A stretch of 21,397 nucleotides of DNA from Deltaproteobacteria bacterium (GTDB lineage Bacteria; Myxococcota_A; UBA796; GCA-2862545), in contig JAFDJI010000052.1 in the NCBI GenBank assembly GCA_019307545.1, positions 1 to 21,397 on the forward strand, given 5' to 3'. The translations under genes and the position numbers were made by a program. The notes under the pieces are model-generated. The model ran no database searches, was not told the origin of the DNA, and was given only the letters and a program-made list of their open reading frames with translations. Shown here piece after piece: positions 1 through 9,805 of this stretch (positions within the stretch are counted from its first letter, which is position 1; the number at the start of each line of letters is the position of its first letter).

Positions 1-228
1 GCTGCGCTGCCAGGTGGTGTCCACCGAGAGCGTCGGGTCGAAGATGCCTCGCGCGGACATCAGCGAAGCCTCCGCCTGCTCGACCTCGAACTGGGATCGC
101 ATCAGCGAGGGGTTTGCCGCTTCGGTGGCGTCCAGGGCTTCGGCAAAGGAGATCATCCGCTGCGCACGGGCCGGACCCGACCCCAACAGGCCCACCGAAA
201 ACAGCAGCAGGGCAATCACACGTTTCAT
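1..228 (-). CDS. TolC-like outer-membrane efflux protein, N-terminal part (runs off the left edge)
   Basis: Only the first 76 codons lie in the window. They read as a signal peptide (MKRVIALLLFSVGLLGSGPARA, with likely cleavage after ARA) followed by ISFAEALDATEAANPSL and later QAEASLMSARGIFDPTL. This is the usual start of an outer-membrane efflux protein: an S/FxEAL..A...NP.L helix, then a heptad-rich helix ending in ARG.FDP. The family forms the trimeric outer-membrane duct of tripartite pumps. The ATG (226-228) overlaps the TGA of the upstream RND gene (225-227), so the pair shares ATGA and is probably translationally coupled. The operon order adaptor-RND-RND-outer-membrane factor supports the call. 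The rest of the protein, including the beta-barrel strands, lies outside the window. Confidence 0.85.
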   Translation of the reverse strand, partial: MKRVIALLLFSVGLLGSGPARAQRMISFAEALDATEAANPSLMRSQFEVEQAEASLMSARGIFDPTLSVDTTWQRS

Positions 229-3200
229 GGAACCTCTTTGACGACCTCGGCGGCCCGGCGCTCCGGGCGCATCCGAATGTATGCGAGCCAGCGGCGCGCC
301 CCCACCCGCAGGTCGTCCAGAATCGTGTACAGGAAGGGCACGAACAACAGGGTCAGCACGGTACCCGCGGCCATACCGCTCATCACCGTCCGCCCGAGGG
401 GCGCATAGGGGATGCCGATGAAGCTGCTGGACCCCACCGCCATCGGGATCAGACCGCAGATCGTGGTGAGCGCGGTCATCAGGATGGGGCGGATGCGCCG
501 GCGACCCGCGGTGACCAGGGCCTCGGTGCGCGGCATCCCCTCGGCGCGAAGCTGGGTCACCAGGTCGAGGAGCACGATGCCGTTGTTGACCACCACGCCA
601 ACCAGGATGACCAGCCCGACGCCAGCCATGATGTCCATGGTGGTGCCGGTGATGTACAACCCCCACCACGCCCCGAACATCGCCATTGGCACCGTGGTGA
701 TGATGCACAGCGGTAGCACGAAGCTCTCGAACAGCACGCCCATGAGCAGGAACACGAAGGTGATGGACAGCACCAGGGCGAGCAACTCGGCCTCGCTGTC
801 CTCCTCGTACTCGCGGGCCCGATCCCCCTGATCGAGGCTGTAGCCGCGTGGAAACACCATGTCGGCGGTGGCAGCCTCGATCAGCGCTACGCCCCGCATC
901 ACCGAGACGTCCTTTGCGAGGTCCACGGTCACCTCGACCGCTGTTCGCCGGTCTTGGCGACGGATGGCCCCCGGTCCCTTGGAGATGCGGACGTCGGTCA
1001 CCGCGCGCAGGGGCACGATCTGTCCAGACGTCGGGGACCAGAGGGGGAAGTCGCGCAAGGTGTCGATGTCCTCGCGGTCGGCTTCCTCGAAGCGACTGAT
1101 GACCTCGACCTCTCGCTCTCCCATGGTCATCTCCGGGAGCCGAGACCCGCGCATGGCGTAGGAGACGGTCTGTCCGACGCTTCGGGCGCTCAGGCCGTAC
1201 CGCTCGAGTTGCTCCCGATTCACGACGAGGTGGATCTCGTCCGCGCCCTCGATGGACAGGTCCACGTGGGCGCCGAGCACCCCGTCCATGGTCCGCGCCC
1301 GGCGGGCCACCTCCCCCGCCAGACCGCGCAGGGTCCCCATGTCCTCCCCATGCAGGGTCACGGCCAGGGTGTTGCCCCCCGTCGCACCCAGATCTTCGTG
1401 CCACCCCACCGCGGATTCCACCCCCGGGATGTCGTCGGGAAGCTTCTCCTTGAAGGCCTCGATCACCTTCTCCCGGTCCTTGGAGTTCTCGGGCAACAAG
1501 TACACCCACATGCGCCCCTGGAACTCGTTGTCGCGCAGCCGCGTCCGGTACACCCGAACCCCCCACTCCTCCCGGTGGTTGGCCACGAAGTCCTCGAACA
1601 CCCGGACGATCTGGTCCCGACGGTGGATGTCCGCCTGTCGGGGGACCGAGAACCGGACCATGAAGTCGTTGATGTTCCCATCACCCTCGTCCACGCATTC
1701 CACGCTGCGCATGGGGATGATCGCAGTGAGCAGGATCACCGCGAGGAGCGCGAAGGTGGCGTCGGCCCGGTTGTTCAGGATCCAGCTCAGGAACCGGGTG
1801 TAGCGGTCGGTGAGCCACGCCAGCCAGCGGGCGTCCGCCTTCACCTGGGCCCGACCGATGTAGCGGGTAGCCAGCGGGGCGAAGATCAGGGCGACCACCA
1901 GCGAGGCCGCCAGGGCGAAGATCACCGGGAAGCCCAGCTCTCACATGAAGAAGGAGAAGACCGCGTCATCGCTCATGAGGATGATCGGGAGGAACACCAC
2001 CATGGTGGTCAAGGTGGACAGGACGATGGCCAGGTTCACCTCCGCGGTCCCTTTCACTGCCGCGGCGCGCGCCCCCGCCCCGTCGGCCCGTCGGCGGTAG
2101 ACGGTCTCCACCACCACGATGGCGTTGTCCACCACCATGCCCACCGCGAGCATCAAGCCCATCAGGGAGAGGATGTTGAGGGTTCCGCCACGGAAGTAGA
2201 GAACCCCCACCGTGATGAGCAGCGAGAACGGGATGCTCGCGGAGATGAGCAGGGTCATCCGCCACTCGCGGAGGAACGCCAGGAGGATGATCACCGCGAA
2301 AAAGCCGCCGACGAGGGCAGTCTGGGTCAACGTCCCCATGCTGTCCTCGATGATCTCCCCCTGGCTGAAGAAGATGTGGAACCCGGCCCCCTCCACCCGC
2401 TCGTCGCCTTCCAGGGCTTCCAGGGCCTCGGCCACTGCCGCGGAGACCTCCACCGCGTTTGCGGTGGACTCCTTTCGGACGGCCATCGCGGCCCCCACCT
2501 GGCCGTCGATGCGGTTGATGTCGTAGGAGACCGCGCTCCGGAAGCGCACGTCGGCAATGTCTCCCAGGGTCAGGCCCTCCTGCACCGGGTAGCGCCGGAG
2601 GTCCTCCACCGTTTCCAGCCTCGCCAGGGAGCGCACGTACAGGTCCTGGCCCCGGGTTTGGATGCGGCCGCCGCTCATCTGGAAGTTGTCGCCGAAGAGC
2701 CGCCGCTGCAGGCCTCCCAGGTCCACCCCGTGGGCGACCACCTTCTCCCGGTCGTAGTCGATGTACACCGAACGTTCCGGGACACCCCACAAATCGAGCG
2801 CGGCCACCCCGGGGATCCGCTCCAGCCGCGGTTGCACCACCCGGGTCATCACGTGGTACGGGTCGGCGACCGTGTCGGGGAAGGTGACCCCGGCCCACAC
2901 GATGGGCTCGTCGTCCGGGTTGTACTTGAACACCCCGTATCGCTCGATCTCCTCGGGCAGATCGGGCATGGCACGCTCCACCCGGTCCACGACGTCGTTG
3001 TAGGCGACATCCATGTCCGCGGCCTGGTGGAACTCGATGGCGAAGGACGCATACCCGGTGGTGGCGTTGCTGCGAACGTGCTTGATGCCGGGCACTGTCC
3101 CCAGCTGCGCCTCGATGGGCCGCACCACGTCCCCGTCGGTCTCCGCCGGCGAGCCATCCGGGTAGGGCACCCACACCCAGAGGTGGTTCAACTCGAAGCC

Positions 3201-3353
3201 CGAGGGCATGAGCTGCACCGGCACCCGGTACCAGGCGATCGCCCCGATCACCAGCAGGGCGATGAACGCCATGAGCACCGTCACCGGGCGATCGTAGGCC
3301 TGGGCGGGCAACCACTGCCTGAAGCCGTTCACCTCCGGCTCGGACCGCTTCAA
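225..3353 (-). pseudogene. RND efflux permease (second of tandem pair), interrupted by an in-frame TGA
   Basis: This is an inner-membrane proton-driven RND pump of the AcrB/HAE-1 type. Translation starts at a TTG (3351-3353) that overlaps the previous gene's TGA (TTGA), with GAGG seven bases upstream. The frame runs 470 codons to a TGA at 1941-1943, then continues in the same frame for 571 codons to a TGA at 225-227. With the stop read as an amino acid the product is about 1042 residues, the normal RND length. TM4 carries GMVVDNAIVVVE with the proton-relay Asp at about residue 409. The C-terminal half has the matching VGVVVNNGIVLLD motif of TM10. The TGA falls in SFFM-stop-ELGFPVIFALAAS, at the start of the TM6 region, where nothing else looks wrong. 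A CGA (Arg) to TGA change is the simplest explanation. As given, the gene makes only a half-pump; a single-base sequencing error is equally possible. Confidence 0.85.
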
Positions 3354-6300
3354 GGAACCACCTCACCGCTGGAGAGGGCCTCCTCCGTGGCGGAGGTGCG
3401 GCGCGGTCGCGTCACCGTCTCGTACACCGCCGGGATCACCACCAGGGTGAGCAGGGTGGAGCTGAGCAGCCCCCCGATCACCGTGACGGCCAGCGGCTGC
3501 TGCACCTCAGCACCTGCGCCGAACCCGAGCGCCAACGGGAGCAGCCCGAGCACGGTGGTCGCGGTGGTGATGAGGATGGGCCGAAGCCGGAGGCGCGCCC
3601 CCGCATAGATGGCATCGATCCGCGCCTTCCCCTCGCCGCGCTGTCGATTGATGGTGTCCACCAACACGATCGCGTTGTTCACCACCACCCCGGCGAGTGA
3701 CGTAGACCAGGAACACCGCCAGCAGCAGCGCGAACTGCAGCGAGCCCATGGACTTCCGCATCTCGGTGGACTGCCCGGCCACCGTCCAGGTGAGGTCCGG
3801 GGGCAGATCCAGGGTGGCGAGGCTCTTCTCGATGCGCTGGGACACCGAGCCGAGATCGAAGCCCTCCAGGTTGGCACTCACCACCACCGCCCGCTGCTGG
3901 TCCACCCGACGGATCTCGGAAGGGCCCTCGGCCTCGGTGAGATCGGCGACAGCCACCAGGGGGATCGGGGGGACGAGGGAGGGGTTGATGTTGATCTGCT
4001 CCAGGTCGGTCAGGGTGGCGCGGTCTTCTTCCACCAGCTGCACCCGGAGGTCGATCCGGTCCTCGCCTCGGCGGATGCGCGTCGCCTCCACCCCCTGGAC
4101 CTTGCCCCGCACCCGACGGGCCACTGTCCCCGGATCGAGACCAAAGCGCGCCAACAGGTCCCGGTCATAGCGAACCAGAACCTCCGGGTGCCCTCGGACC
4201 AGGCTGGACTGCACATCGGCGACCCCCTCCATCCCACCGAGACGCGCCGCCACCTCGTCGCCGGCAGTCCGCAGCTCGCCGAGGTCCCACCCGAAGACCA
4301 CGACCTCCACCGGTTGCTCCACGCTGAACAACGCCGGGCGACTCATGTGGATCTCCAGCTCCGGCACCGCGTCGTGCAGCCGGCGGCGGAGGTCCTCGAT
4401 GACCGCCTCTTCGCGGGAGGCGAGGTCGCCCCCCGGCGCCAGTCGCACCCGCATTCGCGCGGAGTGCGGACCCTCGTCGGCATCGGTATCCGCGCGCCGG
4501 TCGGCCCCGACCTTGGTGTAGACCGCCTCCACGTAGGGGTGGCCGGAAACGGCGTCCTCGGCACGCGCCATCACCGCCTGGGTGCGCTGCAGCGGCGTGC
4601 CGACCGGGAGCGTCGCCTCCACCACGAATCGACCTTGATGGACCTCCGGGAGCAGCTCCGAGCCGAGCAGGGGCATCAGGTGTAGCGAGACGAGGAACAG
4701 AGCGGCGCTGATCAGCAATACCGTCCCCGTCCGCCCCAGCGTCCAGCCGAGCCACACCTGGTAACGCTTCGCGAGGCGACCGTATCTGGACTGGAACCGA
4801 CCCGCGATCCAGAGCAGCGCGCCTCCGCCGAGGCCGGTCGCAAACCCCATGAGTCGCGCGGCCAGGCGACCAACCACCCCGGAGACCGTCATCCCGACGA
4901 CCATCACCTCGCGAACGAGAAGATGCCCGGCATACCGAACCGCGAAGTAGCCGACCAAGGGTCTGCGCCACCAGCGCTCCCGCGCCCAGGCCAGGCTGTC
5001 CCGGAGCTGGTCGGTGGGCTCGACCACCACCGCTTCCAGGACCGCCCGTCCCGGTGTGGGTTGGGTCAGCGCCCCCATGGTCCCCTCGCGCGCCAGGGCG
5101 GCGGTACCCCCGTCCATCTCCAACGCGGCCAGGGTCGGGACCAGGAACAGGGCGACCACCAGCGACGCCATGAGCGAGGCGACCACCGCGATCGACAGGT
5201 CTCCGAACAGCTCGCCGGCCACCCCCTCGACGAAGGTGATGGGGAAGAACACCGCCACTGTGGTGAGCGTGGACGCGGTGACCGCGGCCGCCACCGCGGA
5301 TACGCCGTTTACCGCGGCATCGATGCGAGACTGCCCGTCCTCCCGGTACCGCTGGATGCTCTCCAGCACCACCACCGCGTTGTCGACCAGCATCCCCACG
5401 CCCAGTGCCAACCCGCCGAGGGACATGAGGTTGAGGCTCACTCCCCCCAGGTACAGGGGGCCGAACCCACAGACCACCGAAACCGGGATCGCCAGGCCGA
5501 TGATCGCGGTGGCGCGAAAGTCCCGCAGGAACAGGAACAGGACCATCACCGCGAGCATCCCGCCCAGGATCGCCGCATTGCGGAGGTTGCTGACCGCGGC
5601 CTCGATGAACGCCGCCTGATCGTCGAGCACCTCGAGGGCGATGCCCTCCGGCAGCGTCCCGCGCAGTCCGCCCGTCTCCGGAATCGGCACCCCCATGGAC
5701 TCCATGCGCGCGATCTGCTGCTCGGACAGCTCTTGCCCCCCAAACAGGCGCTCCTTCACCTGGCGTGCCACGTCCACCACGTTGGCGTCCGCCTCCTTGA
5801 ACACTTCGAGCTCTACGGCCTCCACCCCATCGAGGTGCGAGACCACCTCTCGCTCGCGATGGGACTCGAAGACGTTCGCGACATCGGTGAGCGGCACGGT
5901 CACGCCATCGGCACGGCGTATGCGTACCGCACGCAGCTCGTCCACGGTGCGGAACTCGTTCAGGGTGCGCACCAAGAACTCGGTGTCGCCCTCCATGATG
6001 GTGCCACCGGCAACGTTGATGTTCTCCGCCGCCAGGGCATCACTGACCTGTTCCAGCCGGATCCCACGCGCGGCGAGCCAGTCCTCGCGGACCTCCACCC
6101 GGATCTCTCGCTCGAGGCCGCCGGTCACCCGCACCGCGGCCACGCCGTCCATCGCCTCCAGGTCGCGCTTGATCTCCCGGTCCGCGATCTCGCGCAGGGT
6201 GTACAGGCCTTGCTCGGTGTCCACCGGCGGATGCGCCGGGTCGAAGGACACGGCGACCCGGAGGAACGGGTCGAGAGAGGGATCGTAGCGGAGGATGAGC

Positions 6301-6689
6301 GGGCGATCCGTCTCCTCTGGAAGCCAGGTGGTCTGCAGGTTCTCGCGGATGGTCTGCACCGCCGCGCCCATGTCGGTGCCCCAGTCGAAACCCAGCACCA
6401 CGTCCGAGCTCCCGGCCCGCGACCGGCTCTCGATGGTCACCAGGCCATCCAGGGTGGCCAGCGCCTCCTCCACCGGCCGGCTCACCTGGGTCTCCACCTC
6501 CTGGGGCGCCGCGCCGTCGAAGACCGTGCGCACCGTGATGGTTGGGTACGCGATGTCGGGCATCAACTCGACCGCGAGTCGCTGGTAGGAGACCCAGCCG
6601 AACACCAGCGCGGCCACGGAGAACATGACGACGGCCACCGGATGGGTGGCCACCTGACGGAAGATGGCGGCCAGGAGGCCGTTCTTCAC
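3350..6689 (-). pseudogene. RND efflux permease (first of tandem pair), internal deletion with frameshift
   Basis: This is an inner-membrane RND permease. It starts at GTG (6687-6689), overlapping the adaptor's TGA as GTGA. The first frame gives about 997 good residues. TM1 lies near residues 17-35, and TM4 has GVGMLVDNAVVVLE with the relay Asp at about 436. A long, poorly conserved stretch (about 522-640) between TM6 and TM7 is longer than in AcrB. The frame then breaks near 3698: LLLAVFLVYV is followed, in another frame, by SLAGVVVNNAIVLVD and a normal C-terminus ending at 3350. In the family about 47 residues separate these two blocks (rest of TM8-loop-TM9), so about 140 nt seem to be missing. 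That agrees with the total length being 1 modulo 3. As given, the protein would lose TM9-TM12. The pairing with a second RND gene resembles MdtBC/MuxBC heteromeric pumps; the substrate cannot be told. Confidence 0.85.
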
Positions 6690-7933
6690 CCTTCGCCCTC
6701 CGGCCCGCCCTCCTCAGAGCCGGCAGCAGCCTCCGCAGCCGCCTTGCGCGCCTCCGACTCGGCCTTCAGCGCCGGGGTCAACACCGCCGCGCCATCCTTG
6801 AGGTTGGACTGTCCGACGACCACCACGTTGTCACCGGGCTGAACCCCCTCCAGGACCTCCACCGACAGAGCGTCCACCAACCCCACGCCGACCACCACCC
6901 GCTCTGCGATCCAATCAGACTTCAGCTCCTCCTCCTCCTCGTCCGTGTCCGCAGCCGCACGAGCCCAGGGCCAGCTGAAGTGGAACGCCACCTCTTCCTT
7001 CGACGCGTCCTCGTCCTCCTCGTCCTCCTCCGGCTTGGGGATCATCCGGTACACGATGGGGGTCCCATCCTCGTAGATCAGCGCCTTGCGCGGGATGACC
7101 ACCACCTCCTGGTGGCGATCGACCTCCAGCTCTACCGAGACGTACTGGCCGGGGCGAAGCGACGACTGGTTGGACTCGAGGGCCACGGTGACCCGGAAGG
7201 TCCCGGAGGTAGCATCCACCACCGGCGCAACTCGGATCACGACGCCTGGGGTCCACATGTCCTCGTCATAGGCGGATACCAGTCGCGCGGTCTGCCCCAC
7301 CTGCACCCGGGCGATGTCCCGCTCCGGGAGCGCGGCGACCACGCGCAACCGCTCCAGATCCACCACCTGGAAGGCCCGTCGTCCGCTGGAAGCCAGCTCC
7401 CCCACCCGCACGTCCCGGGCCGCGACGACCCCATCGAAGGGCGCAGTGAGGCGGGTGCGTCCGTGGGAGCGAGAGGCCTCCCGGGCGGACGTGCGAGCGG
7501 ATTCCAGCTGGTAGCGGGTCTCGGTGAGCTCCCGCTCGGAAACCGCGCCCTTCCGGTACAGCCCCTCGAGGCGCGCGTACTCGCCCACCAGCCGCTCCAG
7601 GTCGTCCCGGGACCGCTGCGCCCCCGCGTCGAGGGACGCGTTGTCGATCACCGCGAGCAGGTCACCGGCCTGGACGGGATCGCCCTCGTCCCGATGTATG
7701 GACACCACCACGCCGGTGGCCTCGGGGTAGAGGTCGGCCTGGGCCTCGCTCTCCACCACCGCGCTGGTCACCAGCAGATCGCTCACCTCGCCCCGATCAA
7801 CCGAGGCGATCTCCACCACCGACACCGGCTCTGGTGCCTTTTCGGGATCCCCGTCGTCGTGGTTGACCCCGGCCCCCGGCCCCTGGCCGCAACCGAGGAG
7901 CAGCGCGAGTATCGATACCCTCATCAACTGCAT
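6686..7933 (-). CDS. Lipoprotein membrane-fusion protein (RND periplasmic adaptor)
   Basis: This 415-residue adaptor links the RND permeases to the outer-membrane duct. The start at ATG 7931-7933 is chosen because GAGG lies six bases upstream; an in-frame ATG three codons later is the alternative. The N-terminus has a short hydrophobic stretch and a lipobox ending LLLGC, giving lipidated Cys15. Visible parts are a lipoyl half-motif (PEATGVVVSIHRDEGDPVQAGDLLAVID, in two blocks around residues 70-97), a coiled-coil hairpin (about 100-155), the second lipoyl half (RLTAPFDGVVAARDVRVGEL, 161-180), a beta-barrel domain (about 195-275) and a membrane-proximal domain ending GVQPGDNVVVVGQSNLKDG. Residues about 299-340 form an unusual, strongly acidic insertion (EEDEEDED and DEEEEE runs) inside the membrane-proximal region. 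It is the first gene of the pump operon and overlaps the next one by 4 nt. Recognition as an HlyD/AcrA-type adaptor is secure; the substrate is unknown. Confidence 0.92.
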   Translation of the reverse strand: MQLMRVSILALLLGCGQGPGAGVNHDDGDPEKAPEPVSVVEIASVDRGEVSDLLVTSAVVESEAQADLYPEATGVVVSIHRDEGDPVQAGDLLAVIDNASLDAGAQRSRDDLERLVGEYARLEGLYRKGAVSERELTETRYQLESARTSAREASRSHGRTRLTAPFDGVVAARDVRVGELASSGRRAFQVVDLERLRVVAALPERDIARVQVGQTARLVSAYDEDMWTPGVVIRVAPVVDATSGTFRVTVALESNQSSLRPGQYVSVELEVDRHQEVVVIPRKALIYEDGTPIVYRMIPKPEEDEEDEDASKEEVAFHFSWPWARAAADTDEEEEELKSDWIAERVVVGVGLVDALSVEVLEGVQPGDNVVVVGQSNLKDGAAVLTPALKAESEARKAAAEAAAGSEEGGPEGEG

Positions 7934-8044
7934 TACCGCCCTCGCTTCTGTGGGGCGCAACGCGTCCCCGGCGCATTCGTCGCCGCAATGGGGCCGCCGC
8001 AGACGCAGCGGAGCGATCCACATACGCCGACCGAGCCAAGACTA

Positions 8045-8073
8045 ATTCGTCCAGGGCACGAGCATGGTGTCAA
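8045..8073 (-). promoter_or_regulatory. Possible sigma70-type promoter of the efflux operon
   Basis: On the minus strand a perfect TTGACA (8073-8068) is followed after 17 nt by ACGAAT (8050-8045), which matches the -10 consensus at three of six positions including the final AAT. It lies 111 nt upstream of the adaptor's ATG in the divergent intergenic region. A TGTCA repeat (8068-8072 and 8078-8082 on the plus strand) overlaps the -35 box and could bind a regulator. Consensus matching only; the organism's promoter rules are unknown. Confidence 0.3.
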
Positions 8074-8155
8074 CGCTTGTCACGGGGACCCTGAATGACT
8101 TGGATGCACGGGACGAGTCTTGTTGATACCCTCGGCGGGTGCCGATGGGGTCAGG

Positions 8156-9739
8156 TTGAGCCACCAGGACGCCTCCGAATCCGCAAGACTCCTCCGCCGC
8201 CTGGCCCGCGGCCTGGAGAAGCGGGAAGCCCTGCACAGCGGTGCAGCGCGCGAGGGTCTCGATGTCCACCTCGTGAAGCTGGTGGAGACGCTGAAAAGCC
8301 AGGTCCAGCAGACCATGGCCCAGGAGGGCGGGGGACGTCCGAGCCGCGGCGCCGCACTCGCCTTCGCGGCGGCCGTCTACAGCCAGCCGCACCTCCCCAT
8401 CACCCTTCACGACCGTCCCTCGCAGGGCACGCATGACATCAGGCCACCCGCGCTGCCCGATGCCGACCCGCCCCTGGTGTTCAGCCAGGAGACCCTGCGC
8501 GAGGTGTTCCACCTCGAGGATTGGGAGTTCGACGAGTTGCGGGAGGAGGTGGACCGAAGGGTAGGACGCCACCTCAAGCAGGAGCGTGCGCTGGAGTGGC
8601 TCTGGCACCACTTCAAGGTCGGCCGCTCCGACCCGGAGCGGTTTTTCCGGGTGCTGTTCCCGGCTGCTCCCAGACGTCTACCCGACGACGTCGGCATGAT
8701 CCGGTACGGCTCGCAGCTCTATGCCCTGGTCGATCAGAACCCGCCCCCGCCCCTGGCCTCCCTCTACCTGGGCTGGCTCGACGTGGACCCCGAAACCACC
8801 TACGACCCGCTGGAGACCTTCGGTGGACGCTACGTGGACGGCGGGCTCCGACGGCTTCTGGGGCGCGCGATCGGCGCTTCGGACGCGGAGGTGATCGACC
8901 TGCTCGACCGCATGGTCACCATCATCCCCCGCCGGAACTGCGCCGCCTATATCGTCCACGACATGTGGCGGATCACCGGCGCCGCCGCCATGACCGATAT
9001 CGGGGCCAGCTACGCCAGTGGGGGCTGGCACGCCCGTCCGCTCGCGGCAAACGAGCTGTACGTCAAGGAGTTCTTGGGAATCGCCCCCTCGGGCCGCCTC
9101 ACCGTCAAGGATGCCCTCCCGACCTTTGACCGCCACGCGACCCACCGCGCCAGCACCATGTTGAACCAGCTCCATGCCGAGATGCTGGCACGGACACTCA
9201 TCGAGGACCCCAGCACGCCCGCGCACACCACCGCCGAAGACCTGTCGCTGTACGACCTGAAGCGCCACCTGCGCAAGGTGCTTCTCCCGCTGCTCGACTG
9301 GGCGCGGGCGGAGGAGACCGTGAACCACGTGGCCAAGGTGTTCAAGGTGCGGGACGACGAGGCGCGCAACACCCTGCTCGCCCTGGCAAAGGCCTGGCAG
9401 AGACGCGCAGAGACCTATTGGTGGGGCTCTCCTTCCCGGGAGCAGGCCTTCACGGTCCGTGGCGCGCTCCTCATGCACTTCATCAGCACCCACACCAACC
9501 TGCGGCTCACCCTGCGGCGCCGCTCCGGCCCCCGGCGCCGGCACCAAGACCTCCTTCACCTGTTCGCGGCCCACTACTACGCCGAGGCGAGCATCGGTCG
9601 CCTGCTGGCCGAAATGAGCGGCCCCGAGCCGAAGACCGACCCTATCGCGCACTGGTTCTGGGTCATGTGGCAGCAACTCATGAACAGGGACGACTCCGAC
9701 GTGGAGTCCACCTGGTCCGGGCCCACCCCGCTCAGATAG
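8156..9739 (+). CDS. Conserved-looking protein of unknown family, about 527 residues
   Basis: I do not recognise this protein. It is a long, open, soluble-looking frame with no signal peptide and no clear membrane segment. The composition is charged and rich in Arg, Leu and Trp, with predicted helices throughout. Notable stretches are an N-terminal Arg/Glu-rich helical region, a central part with IIPRRNCAAYIVHDMWRITG, and a basic patch RRRSGPRRRHQDLLHLF near the C-terminus. The start is uncertain. TTG at 8156 has GGGG five bases upstream, giving MSHQDASESARLL. The frame is open back to TTG 8120 (GGGA six bases upstream), which would add 12 residues. It is divergent from the efflux operon and lies 66 nt upstream of lspA on the same strand, so it may share a transcript with the lipoprotein-processing genes. 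No enzyme motif was identified, so no function is proposed. Confidence 0.75.
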   Translation: MSHQDASESARLLRRLARGLEKREALHSGAAREGLDVHLVKLVETLKSQVQQTMAQEGGGRPSRGAALAFAAAVYSQPHLPITLHDRPSQGTHDIRPPALPDADPPLVFSQETLREVFHLEDWEFDELREEVDRRVGRHLKQERALEWLWHHFKVGRSDPERFFRVLFPAAPRRLPDDVGMIRYGSQLYALVDQNPPPPLASLYLGWLDVDPETTYDPLETFGGRYVDGGLRRLLGRAIGASDAEVIDLLDRMVTIIPRRNCAAYIVHDMWRITGAAAMTDIGASYASGGWHARPLAANELYVKEFLGIAPSGRLTVKDALPTFDRHATHRASTMLNQLHAEMLARTLIEDPSTPAHTTAEDLSLYDLKRHLRKVLLPLLDWARAEETVNHVAKVFKVRDDEARNTLLALAKAWQRRAETYWWGSPSREQAFTVRGALLMHFISTHTNLRLTLRRRSGPRRRHQDLLHLFAAHYYAEASIGRLLAEMSGPEPKTDPIAHWFWVMWQQLMNRDDSDVESTWSGPTPLR

Positions 9740-9805
9740 GAGCCAGGCGCGCCGTTGGCACGTCGGAGCCCATCTGGCTACGGGGGCTGGACACCAGGAG
9801 TCCCG

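Noticed and set aside
1900..1943. Selenocysteine or other recoding at the TGA in the RND gene
   Set aside because: Downstream only a weak GGGC/GCCC pairing with a large loop is seen, not a SECIS-like hairpin, and RND pumps have no known selenocysteine at this site. Mutation or error is simpler.
954..3608. 884-codon open frame on the plus strand opposite the RND gene
   Set aside because: It is antisense to a clear RND permease and has a His/Gly/Pro/Arg-rich translation without domains. Long open frames like this arise from GC-rich third positions.
3690..3705. Programmed frameshift in the first RND gene
   Set aside because: No slippery heptamer is evident, and conserved protein segment is missing at the join, so a shift alone would not restore a normal pump.
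4923..6842. 639-codon open frame on the plus strand opposite the first RND gene
   Set aside because: Antisense shadow of the permease with low-complexity His/Arg/Gly composition and no ribosome-binding site.
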